Origin: DATBQN01 sp963755825
Lineage (GTDB): Bacteria; Acidobacteriota; Thermoanaerobaculia; Multivoradales; UBA5704
Length of the DNA stretch: 64,000 bases
Assembly: GCA_963755825.1 (NCBI GenBank)
Contig: CAVWLA010000003.1
Coordinates: 620,001 to 684,000 of the forward strand
Reading direction: 5' to 3'
Part shown: one piece after another, positions 1 through 8,621 of the stretch
How the letters are laid out: each line of letters opens with the position of its first letter
Numbering within the stretch: position 1 is the first letter of the stretch
Translations under genes and position numbers: made by a program
The notes under the pieces: generated by a model
What the model was told of the DNA's origin: nothing
Databases searched by the model: none
What the model saw: only the letters and a program-made list of their open reading frames with translations

Positions 1-641
1 TCTCGGTGGCGCTGCTCCTCGACACCTCCTCGTCGATGGTCAAGAGCCTGCCGCAAGCGCAGCAGGCGGCGCTCGCGCTCGTCCGTTCGCTCAAGGCGCA
101 GGACCGCGCCGCGATCATCCCCTTCAACCAGCAGCCGCGGCTGGCGGTCAAGCTGACCGGCGACACCGCCGCCCTCACCGAGGCGCTCGGCGGCCTCCAG
201 GCGCTCGGCGGCACGGCGATCTTCGACAGCGTCGTCTTCGCCCTCCACTACCTGCAGGGGATCCGCGGCGAGCGCGCCGTCCTCCTGCTCACCGACGGCG
301 GCGACCGCTCGAGCAAGTTCGGCTTCGACGCGGCGCTCGAATACGCCCGCCGCGCCGGCGTCACCATCTACGCGATCGGCCTCGGCATCTCGCGCGTCGA
401 CCTCGTCGCCCGCACCCACCTCGCCAAGCTCGCCGCCGACACCGGCGGGCGGAGCTGGTTCGTCGACAACGCCGCCGAGCTCAAGGGCATCTACACCGAG
501 ATCGGCGAGGATCTGCGCAGCCGCTACCTGCTCGCCTACCAGCCGACGCCGCCGGGCAAGAGCGGCGACTTCCGGCCGGTGGCGGTCGAGGTGGACCGCC
601 CGGGCGTCGAGGTCGACGCCCTCGCCGGCTACTACCCTTGA
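1..641 (+). CDS. VWFA-domain protein, C-terminal part (5' end outside window)
   Basis: The reading frame is open through the left edge (first full codon at base 3), so only the last ~213 residues are present; the in-frame GTG at base 6 lies inside the domain and is not the true start. The fragment is a von Willebrand A domain: a MIDAS-type DTSSS, a TDGGDRSS segment and an alternating strand/helix pattern, ending in the RYLLAYQP and Y-x-P tail typical of the VWFA-related domain of Acidobacteriota. It is very similar to the C-terminal third of the next gene, so the two are tandem paralogues. These proteins are normally exported; molecular function is unknown. Confidence 0.85.
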   Translation, partial: SVALLLDTSSSMVKSLPQAQQAALALVRSLKAQDRAAIIPFNQQPRLAVKLTGDTAALTEALGGLQALGGTAIFDSVVFALHYLQGIRGERAVLLLTDGGDRSSKFGFDAALEYARRAGVTIYAIGLGISRVDLVARTHLAKLAADTGGRSWFVDNAAELKGIYTEIGEDLRSRYLLAYQPTPPGKSGDFRPVAVEVDRPGVEVDALAGYYP

Positions 642-654
642 GGGCCGCCGCGGC

Positions 655-3219
655 ATGAGACCGGGCAGCCGCCACCTCGCCGCCGCCCTCCTCCTGTGGA
701 GCGCCTGCGGACTGTTGGCGCCCGGCCTCGCCGGCCCCGCCGCTGCCGCCGCGGCAGTCTCGGCGAAGGACCTCACTCCCGAGCAGCGGCAGTGGCTGGA
801 GGAGGAGGCCCTCCTCATCCGCAAGGAGGAGAAGAAGCAGTTCTTCGCCCTCGCCGCCAGCTACCAGCGCGACCAGTTCATCCGCGACTGGTGGCAGGCC
901 CGCAACCCCGAGCCCGACAACGCGCGCAACCCCTTCAAGCGGGCCTGGGAGGAGCGCCTCGCCGAGGCGCGCAGCCGCTACGACAACATCACCGAGGACC
1001 GCGCCCGCACCTTCCTCCTCCACGGCGAGCCGGCCTCCAGCCGGATGACCGACTGCAGCCAGGCCACCTGGCCGCTCGAGGTGTGGACCTACCAGGGGAC
1101 CGGCGGCCTGCCGCGCAACTACGTGCTGATCTTCGTCCAGCCCGGCGGCTCGGGGCCGTTCCGGCTGTGGCGACCGGAGGAGGGCTTCGACGTCCTCGAG
1201 GCGATGAAGAGCGCCGGCACGTCGCTCAACGACCGCTCCGAGACCGCCTTCCTGCGCCTCCTCGACGAGCGCTGCGCGAGCGAGGTGCACCTGGCGAGCG
1301 GCCTCTGGCCGGCGGTGCAGATCGTCGTCGAGGAGATGCGCTCGAGACTCCTCGACCTCGCCGAGACGGAGCCCGGCGCCCGCGACACCGAGTGGCTGCA
1401 GACCTTCCGCGCCGGCCTCACCGATCTCGCCCCCGGCGCCGCCGCGCTCGCCGCGCACCTCGACGTGGGCTATCCCGGCAGCGACGGCTCGGAGACCTTG
1501 ATGCAGGGGCTCCTCGCGGTGCCGAAGACGGCGGCGAAGCTGGCGCAGCTCTCCGGGCAGGGCACCTACAGCTTCCTGCTCAACGGCGAGGTGCTCCGCC
1601 AGGGCGACCTCCTGGAGACTTTCCGCTACCGCTTCGACGTCCCCGCCGCGGGCCTCGGCGACGTCGTGCCGGTCGCCTTCGAGCGCCGGCTGCGGCCGGG
1701 GAGCTACGAGCTGGTGGTCAAGCTCGACGACCTCAACGGCGGCCGCTCCTACCGCGAGCGGCGGGCGATCGAGGTGCCGGCGATCGCCGCCGCGCCGATC
1801 GATCCGGCGGTCACCGCCGGCCTCGCGGCGGCGGCGCGCGAGATGGCGGCGGCAGACGCCGCGGGAGCCGGCGACCTCCGCCTGCTGCCGCTCGCCGCCG
1901 GCACCCTGAGCGGCCCGCTGCGCGTCGAGGCCGCCGCCCAGGGCGATGCCATCCGCAGGGTCACCTTCTACCTCGACGGCAAGGCGCTGCTCACCAAGGG
2001 CCGCCCTCCGTGGAGCGTCGACGTCAACCTGGGCGATCTGCCCGTCCCCCACACCGTGCGCGCCGTGGGGCTCGACGAGGCCGGCCGCGAGGTCGCCGCC
2101 GACCAGCTGGAGATCAACGCCGCGGCGCAGCGCTTCGCCATCCACCTGCTCGAGCCGCGGCCGGGCAGCGGCCTCGTTGCCAAAGCTGCCGCGACCGCCA
2201 GCGCCCCGCGGCGCGCCCGCGCCGAGGTGCGGGTGCCGGACGGCCGCACCCTCGACCGCGTCGAGATCTTCGTCGACGACCGGCGCATCGCGACGCTCTA
2301 CCAGGCGCCGTTCCTGCAGCCGCTCCCCGCCGGGGCGCCGCCGCGCTTCGTGCGCGCCGTGGCCTATCTCAAGGACGGCGAGACCGCCGAGGACACCGTC
2401 CTCCTCGACACCCCGGGCTACGTCGAGCACCTCGACGTCCAGCTCGTCGAGGTCTATGCCGCGGTGAGGGACGCCGCCCGCCGGCCGGTGACCGACCTCA
2501 AGGCCGAGGACTTCACGCTCAAGGACTCCGGCGTGGCGCAGACGATCTCGCGCTTCGAGCGGGTGACCGACCTGCCGATCTCCGCCGCGCTCCTCATCGA
2601 CACCTCGTCGTCGATGGCGAAGAGCCTGCCGCAGGCGCAGCGCGCCGCCCTCGCCTTCGTCGACACGCTGGCCGCCAAGGACCGCGCCGCGGTGATCCCG
2701 TTCAGCGAGCGGCCGCGCCTGGCCGTCAAGCTGACGGCGAACCTCGACGAGCTCCACCGCGCGCTCTCCGGCGTCCAGGCGCTCGGCGGCACGGCGATCT
2801 TCGACAGCCTGGTCTTCACCCTCCACTACCTGCAGGGGGTGCGCGGCGAGCGCGCCATCCTCCTGCTCACCGACGGCGGCGACCGCTCGAGCAAGTTCGG
2901 CTTCGAGGAGGCGCTCGACTACAGCCGCCGCGCCGGGGTGACCATCTACTCGATCGGCCTCGGCATCGGCAGGCTCGACCTCGTCGCCCGCTCGCGCCTG
3001 GGCAAGCTCGCCGCGGAGACCGGCGGCCGCAGCTGGTTCGTCGACTCCGCCGCCGAGCTCGCCGGCGTCTACGCCGAGATCGGCGAGGACCTCCGCAGCC
3101 GCTACCTCCTCGCCTACCAGCCCTCCGTCGCCGGCAAGCCCAACGAGTTCCACCCCGTCGCCGTCGCCGTCGACCGGCCGGGGACCGAGGTCGAGGCGCT
3201 CACCGGATACTTCCCGTAG
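655..3219 (+). CDS. Secreted GWxTD/VWFA-domain protein
   Basis: An 854-residue protein. The N-terminus has a basic start, a hydrophobic Leu/Ala core and an Ala-rich cleavage region, read as a signal peptide. Residues ~40-175 resemble the GWxTD region (tryptophan/arginine-rich helix, then a strand with LLHGEP). The middle is beta-rich with Ig-like segments. Residues ~600-854 are the VWFA-related domain, with MIDAS DTSSS at ~649-653 and TDGGD near 741. It begins 13 bp after the preceding paralogue ends. Such proteins are exported in Acidobacteriota; ligands are unknown and metal-dependent adhesion is only inferred from the MIDAS motif. Confidence 0.85.
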   Translation: MRPGSRHLAAALLLWSACGLLAPGLAGPAAAAAAVSAKDLTPEQRQWLEEEALLIRKEEKKQFFALAASYQRDQFIRDWWQARNPEPDNARNPFKRAWEERLAEARSRYDNITEDRARTFLLHGEPASSRMTDCSQATWPLEVWTYQGTGGLPRNYVLIFVQPGGSGPFRLWRPEEGFDVLEAMKSAGTSLNDRSETAFLRLLDERCASEVHLASGLWPAVQIVVEEMRSRLLDLAETEPGARDTEWLQTFRAGLTDLAPGAAALAAHLDVGYPGSDGSETLMQGLLAVPKTAAKLAQLSGQGTYSFLLNGEVLRQGDLLETFRYRFDVPAAGLGDVVPVAFERRLRPGSYELVVKLDDLNGGRSYRERRAIEVPAIAAAPIDPAVTAGLAAAAREMAAADAAGAGDLRLLPLAAGTLSGPLRVEAAAQGDAIRRVTFYLDGKALLTKGRPPWSVDVNLGDLPVPHTVRAVGLDEAGREVAADQLEINAAAQRFAIHLLEPRPGSGLVAKAAATASAPRRARAEVRVPDGRTLDRVEIFVDDRRIATLYQAPFLQPLPAGAPPRFVRAVAYLKDGETAEDTVLLDTPGYVEHLDVQLVEVYAAVRDAARRPVTDLKAEDFTLKDSGVAQTISRFERVTDLPISAALLIDTSSSMAKSLPQAQRAALAFVDTLAAKDRAAVIPFSERPRLAVKLTANLDELHRALSGVQALGGTAIFDSLVFTLHYLQGVRGERAILLLTDGGDRSSKFGFEEALDYSRRAGVTIYSIGLGIGRLDLVARSRLGKLAAETGGRSWFVDSAAELAGVYAEIGEDLRSRYLLAYQPSVAGKPNEFHPVAVAVDRPGTEVEALTGYFP

Positions 3220-3372
3220 CGGGCCGCTGAGCGGCCGTCCCGGCGCAGGCGGCCGAGCGCTCGCCGGGCGCTGGCTCCGGTGCGGACCGCGCGCCGCCGC
3301 CGCTCCTCCCTCACCGCTATAATGCGCCCGCCACCGAGCGGCCGCCGCGCAGCCGGAGGAGGGATCACCCGC

Positions 3373-3633
3373 GTGACCTTCATCATCACCGAGCCCTGCA
3401 TCGGGGTCAAAGACACCGCCTGCGTCGACGTCTGCCCGGTCGATTGCATCTACGGCAAGAGCGAGGACTGGGAGATGCTCTTCATCCATCCCAGCGAGTG
3501 CATCGACTGCGGCCTCTGCGTCGACGCCTGCCCGGTCGAGGCGATCTTCCCGCTCGCCGAGGTGCCGCCGATGTGGAAGGCATTCATCCTGCGCAACTAC
3601 GAGCAGTTCGGCCTGACGCCGCCGAAGCCCTAG
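3373..3633 (+). CDS. 4Fe-4S dicluster ferredoxin, FdxA-like
   Basis: An 86-residue ferredoxin with two cysteine clusters. The first is C-x7-C-x3-CP (ITEPCIGVKDTACVDVCPVD), the 3Fe/4Fe-type spacing of seven-iron ferredoxins; the second is C-x2-C-x2-C-x3-CP. It should be a small cytoplasmic one-electron carrier. I chose the GTG at 3373 because an AGGAGG-type ribosome site lies just upstream (~3355-3362) and the protein then begins directly in the MTFIITEPC family start; the longer frame from 3280 adds only Arg/Pro-rich sequence. Its stop codon overlaps the start of the CHAT protein, so the two are translationally coupled. The partner enzyme is not in view. Confidence 0.9.
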   Translation: MTFIITEPCIGVKDTACVDVCPVDCIYGKSEDWEMLFIHPSECIDCGLCVDACPVEAIFPLAEVPPMWKAFILRNYEQFGLTPPKP

Positions 3634-6600
3634 TGGCGGCCGCCGGCCGGCGCGCCGCCGCCCTCTTCGCGGCAGCCGTGCTTCTCGCCGCCGCCCTGCC
3701 GGGACGGCCCCAGGCCGCCCCATCGTCGCCCGCGGCGCCTGCGCTCGGCGCGCCCACCATCCCTCCCCTTGCCCTCGGCAGCCCGGCGGCGCGCTCGCTC
3801 GCCGCCGGCGAGAGCTGCTCCTACGCGGCCGCGCTCGCCGCCGGCCGGCCTTACCTCCTCGCCGTGGAGCAGCGCGGCATCGACGTCGCGGTCGACGTTC
3901 GCGGCGCCGACGGGAGGCGCCTCGCCGCCGCCGACGGACCGCTCGAGCGCTGGGGCACCGAGCTCCTCCTGCTGCGGCCGGCCGCCGACGGCCTCTACCG
4001 CATCGACATCCGCTCGACGGCCCGCGGCGTCGGCGCCGGCCGCTTCGCGGCGCGGCTCGACGAGCTCGCCGAAACGACGGCGGCCGAGCGCGAGCGGGCC
4101 GCCGCGCTCGCCGCGGCGACTCGCGGCGCGGAGATCCTGGCGCCGCCGGCGGCCGCCGGTGCGGCCGAGCGGGCGCTCGCCGCCTACCGCGAGGCGCTGG
4201 CCCACTTTCACGCCGCGGCGGATCTGCCGGGCGAGGCCGAGGCGACGACGGCAGTGGCGGCGCTGGCGCGGCGGGCCGGCGCCCGGCGCGAGGCGGCCGA
4301 CCTCTACCGCGACGCCGCCGAGCGCTGGCACGAGCTCGGCCGGCCCGGCCGCGAGATCCGCGCCTGGAACGATCTCGGGATGACGCTCTGGGAGATGGGC
4401 GACCTCGCCGCGGCCGATGAGGCCCTCGCCCGCGGCCTCGCCCTCGCCGGGGCGGCGGGCGACGCCTACGACGAGGCGGACCTCGGCAACGATGCCTGCA
4501 TCATCGTCCACGCCCGCGGCGAGATCAGGGCGGCGCTCGCCTGCTACCGCGAGGCCGCCGAGCGCTTCCGCCGGCTGGGCGAGGCGCGCGACGAGGCGGC
4601 GGTCGAGAACAACCTCGGCTTCGCCGCCTACCAGCTCGGCGAGCCGGAGCCGGCGGAGGCGAGCTACCGACGGGCGCTCGCCATCCGCCGCGCCACCGGC
4701 GACCGCGCCGGCGAGGCGCAGACGCTCAACAACCTCGCGGTCCTCTACCGCAGCCTCGGCGAGATCGGCACCGCGCTCGCCTTCTACGGCGAGGAGCAGG
4801 CGATCCTCGCCGGCCTCGACGACCGCCGGCAGGAGGCGAGCGTGCTCAACAACCTCGGGGTCGCCTACGAGGCGCTCGGCGAGCCGGAGCGCGCGCGCCT
4901 CGACGACACCCGCGCCCTCGCGCTACGGCGGGCTGCGGCCGACCGACCGGGCGAGATCATCACCCTCGACAACCTGGGATGGCTCGCCGAGCGCGGCGGC
5001 GATCTCGCCGGCGCCGCGGCGTTCTACCGGCAGGCGCTCTCGATCGCCGAGACGACGGCGGATCGCCGCGCCCAGGCGGCGGCGCTCGGCTACCTCGGCG
5101 CCGCCGACACCGCCCGTGGGAGCTTCGCGACGGGAATGCAGGAGCTCGACCGAGCCCTCGCCCTGGCGCGCGACATCGGCGACCAGCGGACCGAGCGGCT
5201 GGTCCTCCTGCGCCAGGGCGAGGCGATCGCGGCGCGCGGCCGGCCGGCCGCGGCGCTGCGGCTCCTCGATCGCGCCCTGGAGATCACCCGCGCCCTCGGC
5301 GACCGGGCGGGCGAGGCGACGATCGCCACCGCGCGCGCCCGCGCCGGCCGCGACGCCGGCAGGCTCGATGCGGCGCGGGCCGACGCCGCGGCAGCGGTCG
5401 CCGCCGTCGAGGCTCTCCGCGCCCGCCTCGGCGACCCCGATCTCCGCGCCTCGTTCCTCGGCTCGCGCCAGGAGGCCTACGAGACGCAGGTGGATGTCCT
5501 CATGCGGCTCGCCGCGGCGCGCCCCCAGGAGGGGTTCGAGCGCGCCGCGCTCGAGGCGAGCGAACGGGGCCGCGCGCGCACCCTCCTCGACTTCCTGCAT
5601 GCCAACGGCGCCGAGCCGAGGGCGATCGACCCGGCGCTCGCAGCGCGCCGGCGCGACCTCGACCGCCGTCTGGCGCTGAAGACCGATCGCCTGCAGGCCC
5701 TCCTCGCCCGCGGCCGCGGCGCCGCGGCCCAGGCGAGCGCGCTGGCGCTCGACGTCGAGGCTGTGCGCTCCGAGCTCGACGGGCTCGACGCCGAGATCGG
5801 CCGCCGCGATCCGCGCTACGCCGAGCTGACCCGGCCGGCGAACGCCACCTGCGCGGAGATCCAGGCCCTCCTCGATCCCGGCACTCTCCTCCTCGAGGTC
5901 GCGCTCGGCCGCGAGCGGAGCTACCTGTGGGCGGTCGGCGCGACCTCGCTCCGCAGCTTCGTCCTCCCCGGCCGCGCGGCGATCGAGCGCGCCGCCGTCG
6001 CCCTGCAGCGGGCGCTCCGCTCGCCGCCCGACGCCGGCCGGACCGGCGCCGCCGGGCGCGCCGGCCTCGGACGCGAGCTCGCCCACCTGCTCCTCGCCCC
6101 CGTCGCCGGCGAGCTCGGCGACCGCCGCCTGGCGATCGTCGCCGACGGCGCGCTCGCCTACATCCCCTTCGACGTCCTCCCCGAGCCCGCCGGGACAGGT
6201 GGCGAGCCGGGCGCGCCGCTCCTCCGCCGGCACGAGGTGATCGCGCTGCCCTCAGCCGGCGCCCTCGCCGTCGAGCGCCGAGACCTCGCCCATCGCACTC
6301 CGGCGCCGCGTCTGGCGTTGGTCTTCGGCGACCCCGTCTTCGACCGCGACGACTCGCGCGTCGCCGCCCGCCGGCCCGCGGCTTTGGCGACTCCGGCCAC
6401 TCCGGCCGAGACCGCCGGCGAGGCCGAGCGGCCGCCGCGCTACGCCCGGCTGCGCTTCTCCCGCCAGGAGGCGCTGGCGATCGCGGCTCTCGCGCCGGCG
6501 GGGGCGGTCGACACCGCTCTCGACTTCGCCGCCGACCGCGACCTCGCCCTCTCCGGCAACCTCCACGCCTACCGCTACCTCCACTTCGCCACCCACGGCG

Positions 6601-7019
6601 ACTTCGACGCCGCGCATCCCGAGCTCTCGGCGCTGGTGCTCTCCCGCGTCGACGCCGCCGGCGAGCCGCGCGACGGCTACCTCCGCCCGCGCGACATCGA
6701 CGCCCTCGACCTCGACGCCGACCTCGTGGTCCTCTCCGGCTGCGGCACGGCGCTGGGACGCGAGGTGCGCGGCGAGGGGCTGCTGGGGCTGACCCGCGCC
6801 TTCCTCGACGCCGGCGCGGCGCGCGTCGTCGCCAGCCTGTGGGCGGTCGACGACCGCGCCACCGGCGAGCTCATGGCGCGCTTCTACCGCGGCCTCTGGG
6901 CGGAGCGGCGGCGGCCGGCCGAGGCCCTGCGCCGCGCCCGCCTCTCGCTCGCCGCCGAGCGCCGCTTTCGCGACCCCTTCTACTGGGGAGCCTTCGTCCT
7001 GCAGGGCGACTGGCGGTGA
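3633..7019 (+). CDS. Secreted TPR-CHAT domain protein
   Basis: About 1,128 residues. The GTG start shares its first base with the ferredoxin stop (TAGTG). The N-terminus has a signal-peptide profile (RR, a long Ala/Leu core, a cleavable PQAAP region). Residues ~180-640 contain repeated tetratricopeptide units (recurring NNLG and LGD/LGE turns with A-x-x-x-Y pairs). Residues ~770-1128 form a CHAT domain, the caspase-like clan CD peptidase fold, with the expected dyad HFATHG (His988) and SGCGT (Cys1037). In CHAT families the TPRs usually recruit a partner or substrate. An exported CHAT protease is the likely reading; the substrate is unknown and no target is encoded beside it. Confidence 0.88.
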   Translation: MAAAGRRAAALFAAAVLLAAALPGRPQAAPSSPAAPALGAPTIPPLALGSPAARSLAAGESCSYAAALAAGRPYLLAVEQRGIDVAVDVRGADGRRLAAADGPLERWGTELLLLRPAADGLYRIDIRSTARGVGAGRFAARLDELAETTAAERERAAALAAATRGAEILAPPAAAGAAERALAAYREALAHFHAAADLPGEAEATTAVAALARRAGARREAADLYRDAAERWHELGRPGREIRAWNDLGMTLWEMGDLAAADEALARGLALAGAAGDAYDEADLGNDACIIVHARGEIRAALACYREAAERFRRLGEARDEAAVENNLGFAAYQLGEPEPAEASYRRALAIRRATGDRAGEAQTLNNLAVLYRSLGEIGTALAFYGEEQAILAGLDDRRQEASVLNNLGVAYEALGEPERARLDDTRALALRRAAADRPGEIITLDNLGWLAERGGDLAGAAAFYRQALSIAETTADRRAQAAALGYLGAADTARGSFATGMQELDRALALARDIGDQRTERLVLLRQGEAIAARGRPAAALRLLDRALEITRALGDRAGEATIATARARAGRDAGRLDAARADAAAAVAAVEALRARLGDPDLRASFLGSRQEAYETQVDVLMRLAAARPQEGFERAALEASERGRARTLLDFLHANGAEPRAIDPALAARRRDLDRRLALKTDRLQALLARGRGAAAQASALALDVEAVRSELDGLDAEIGRRDPRYAELTRPANATCAEIQALLDPGTLLLEVALGRERSYLWAVGATSLRSFVLPGRAAIERAAVALQRALRSPPDAGRTGAAGRAGLGRELAHLLLAPVAGELGDRRLAIVADGALAYIPFDVLPEPAGTGGEPGAPLLRRHEVIALPSAGALAVERRDLAHRTPAPRLALVFGDPVFDRDDSRVAARRPAALATPATPAETAGEAERPPRYARLRFSRQEALAIAALAPAGAVDTALDFAADRDLALSGNLHAYRYLHFATHGDFDAAHPELSALVLSRVDAAGEPRDGYLRPRDIDALDLDADLVVLSGCGTALGREVRGEGLLGLTRAFLDAGAARVVASLWAVDDRATGELMARFYRGLWAERRRPAEALRRARLSLAAERRFRDPFYWGAFVLQGDWR

Positions 7020-7111
7020 GCGCGCAGCGAGAAAAGCTGCAATCCGCGCCGCGTGGCGCGCACCACCCGGGCGGGCCGAACGACCCGATCTCTCAAAAGG
7101 AGGAACGAAAC

Positions 7112-7408
7112 ATGGCAACTGATCCGTTCGTTGGACGCTGGAGAGTGCTCGGCGACCCGCAGCCGCTCGGCGAGGGAGCCGGCCACGTCCTCACCATCGC
7201 GCTCGCCGGCGACGGCGGCTACACCATCGTCTGCGACCACCACTGCCAAACCCGCACCGGAAGCCGCGGCCGCACCTCCGAGGAGATCGAGGGCGACGGC
7301 TTCACCATCCGCCACCTCCTCGCCGCCAAGCGGATCGTCTGCCGGCCCAGCAAGGGCGGCAACACCGGCTCGTGGACGGCCGAGGACGCGAGCGGGCCCG
7401 CCTGGTGA
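7112..7408 (+). CDS. Small orphan protein, 98 aa
   Basis: I do not recognise this protein. It starts at an ATG preceded by a very strong ribosome site (AAAGGAGG, 7096-7103). It is soluble and has no signal peptide or membrane segment. The opening (DPFVGRWRVLGDP) and alternating hydrophobic strands recall small beta-barrels of the lipocalin type, but this is only a resemblance. It has three cysteines, two of them flanking the CDHHC pair. It stands alone 92 bp after the CHAT gene and converges on the lectin/aerolysin-like gene, with a hairpin between them. Confidence 0.6.
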   Translation: MATDPFVGRWRVLGDPQPLGEGAGHVLTIALAGDGGYTIVCDHHCQTRTGSRGRTSEEIEGDGFTIRHLLAAKRIVCRPSKGGNTGSWTAEDASGPAW

Positions 7409-7452
7409 AGACGGCTGGGTGAAGCGGGCTGATGAAGCGGCGGGAGAGAGAA

Positions 7453-7485
7453 GGCGCCGAGCCCCGGTCCCGCGGGCTCGGCGCC
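7453..7485. terminator. Perfect 12-bp inverted repeat between convergent genes
   Basis: The arms are GGCGCCGAGCCC at 7453-7464 and its exact complement at 7474-7485, with a 9-nt loop. It sits between the stop of the + strand small gene (7408) and the stop of the - strand lectin gene (7494). On the - strand it is followed by a pyrimidine tract (TTCTCTCTC), so it most likely ends the lectin transcript and may act in both directions. Confidence 0.6.
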
Positions 7486-7493
7486 ATGTCCCG

Positions 7494-8504
7494 CTAGACC
7501 GCCTGCAGCGCGGGGCTCTCGGCGGCCGCCGGCGCGCTGGCCGGGGCCGACGCCAGCCGCTCGGTGCGCGAGGAGAGCTGTGCGGTGACCGGGTCCCGCT
7601 GGACGAAGGTGACGGTCAGGTCGTGCGAGTTGGTCCCCGTGTAGGTGCCCTGGACCTTCCCCGGCACCCGCGCCCCCGACTTGAGGATGAACGTTCCGCT
7701 GAGGGTGTAGGGGACGGCGATGGTCGACAGCGTCGCCGAGACGAAGGCCACGATCGAGGAATGGGGAGGCACGCTCACCGGCGTGTTGAACCCCCAGGTC
7801 TTGCTGGTGGTGGTCGAGCCGTTCCAGGTGTACGTGTTGGTCACCTCCAGGGAGACGGTCACTTTGCCCTCGGCGACGAACGGGATGCCGGTCTTGAAGC
7901 CGGTGCTGACGCCGACCTTGACCGCCAGGGAATCCGACCAGCCGGAGGTCTCGGAGACGGTCTCCGAACCGCTGATCGTGCTGCTCTGCGCCTGGCCGCT
8001 GCCGTTGACCACCGTCTGGCGGTAGAGCTCGGCCGGACCGGACCGCAGGATCGTCGCGGCGTTGACGTCGTAGTCGATGCGCGAGATCTCGACGTCGACG
8101 ACCGGGTCGATCGCCTGCGTGCCCCACAGGTAGCCCTGGTTGTCGGCGGGACCGGTGCCCTTGTAGACGCAGAGGTTGCCATCCCCCTGCAGGATGGCGA
8201 AGAACTTCCCTCCTTGCGCGGTCTTCTGGGTCCCCCACAGGTAGCCCTGGTTGTCCCCGGGGCCGCTGCCCTTGTAGACGCAGAGGTTGCCGTCGCTCTG
8301 CTGGATGGCGAAGAACTTGCCGCCGGGCGCGGTCTTCTGCGTTCCCCACAGGTAGCCCTTGTTGTCGCCGGGGCCGGACCCCCGGTAGACGCAGAGGTTG
8401 CCGTCGCTCTGCTGGATGGCGAAGAACAGGCCGTTGTCCGCCACCAGGTAGTCGTTCGTGCTCAGGAACTGGTCGGTCTTCAGCATCGATCCCTTGCTTC
8501 CCAT
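7494..8504 (-). CDS. Bulb-lectin / aerolysin-like (ETX/MTX2) pore-forming protein
   Basis: A 336-residue protein. Residues ~25-130 hold three 37-residue repeats of the monocot mannose-binding (B-lectin) type, each with the core Q-x-D-G-N-L-C-V-Y (residues 32-40, 69-77, 106-114) followed by GxGPxDNxGYLWGTQ; the canonical signature is QxDxNxVxY. Residues ~131-310 are Ser/Thr-rich alternating strands with GSETVSET, then a polar beta-hairpin and VPPHSS. This pattern fits the aerolysin/epsilon-toxin/MTX2 superfamily, which oligomerises into beta-barrel pores. There is no signal peptide. The start follows GGGGAG at a normal distance. By family it should bind glycans and form pores; the target is unknown. 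Confidence 0.82.
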   Translation of the reverse strand: MGSKGSMLKTDQFLSTNDYLVADNGLFFAIQQSDGNLCVYRGSGPGDNKGYLWGTQKTAPGGKFFAIQQSDGNLCVYKGSGPGDNQGYLWGTQKTAQGGKFFAILQGDGNLCVYKGTGPADNQGYLWGTQAIDPVVDVEISRIDYDVNAATILRSGPAELYRQTVVNGSGQAQSSTISGSETVSETSGWSDSLAVKVGVSTGFKTGIPFVAEGKVTVSLEVTNTYTWNGSTTTSKTWGFNTPVSVPPHSSIVAFVSATLSTIAVPYTLSGTFILKSGARVPGKVQGTYTGTNSHDLTVTFVQRDPVTAQLSSRTERLASAPASAPAAAESPALQAV

Positions 8505-8587
8505 CGTCGTCTCCCCTCGATCGGTCGGATGCGATGGCGATGCGCCACCGCTCGACGGGAGAGGTGAAGGAAGGGCGCGGCCGATTG

Positions 8588-8613
8588 CAGAAAATCTTTC
8601 GCCCCGTGGCGAA
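8588..8613 (-). terminator. Rho-independent terminator of the anti-sigma gene
   Basis: Read on the - strand: stem TTCGCC, loop ACGG, stem GGCGAA (8613-8598), followed at once by AGATTTTCTG. It begins about 9 nt after the anti-sigma stop codon. A short GC stem followed by a T-rich run is the classical intrinsic terminator layout and is rare in this GC-rich DNA. It lies just upstream of the lectin gene, so that gene must have its own promoter in the ~85 bp between. Confidence 0.6.
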
Positions 8614-8621
8614 CGTGCGCT

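Noticed and set aside
481..3723. 1,080-residue open frame on the - strand
   Set aside because: It is antisense to the GWxTD/VWFA gene, the ferredoxin and the start of the CHAT gene; its protein is low-complexity Arg/Gly/Ala/Glu with no domain. Typical GC-rich shadow.
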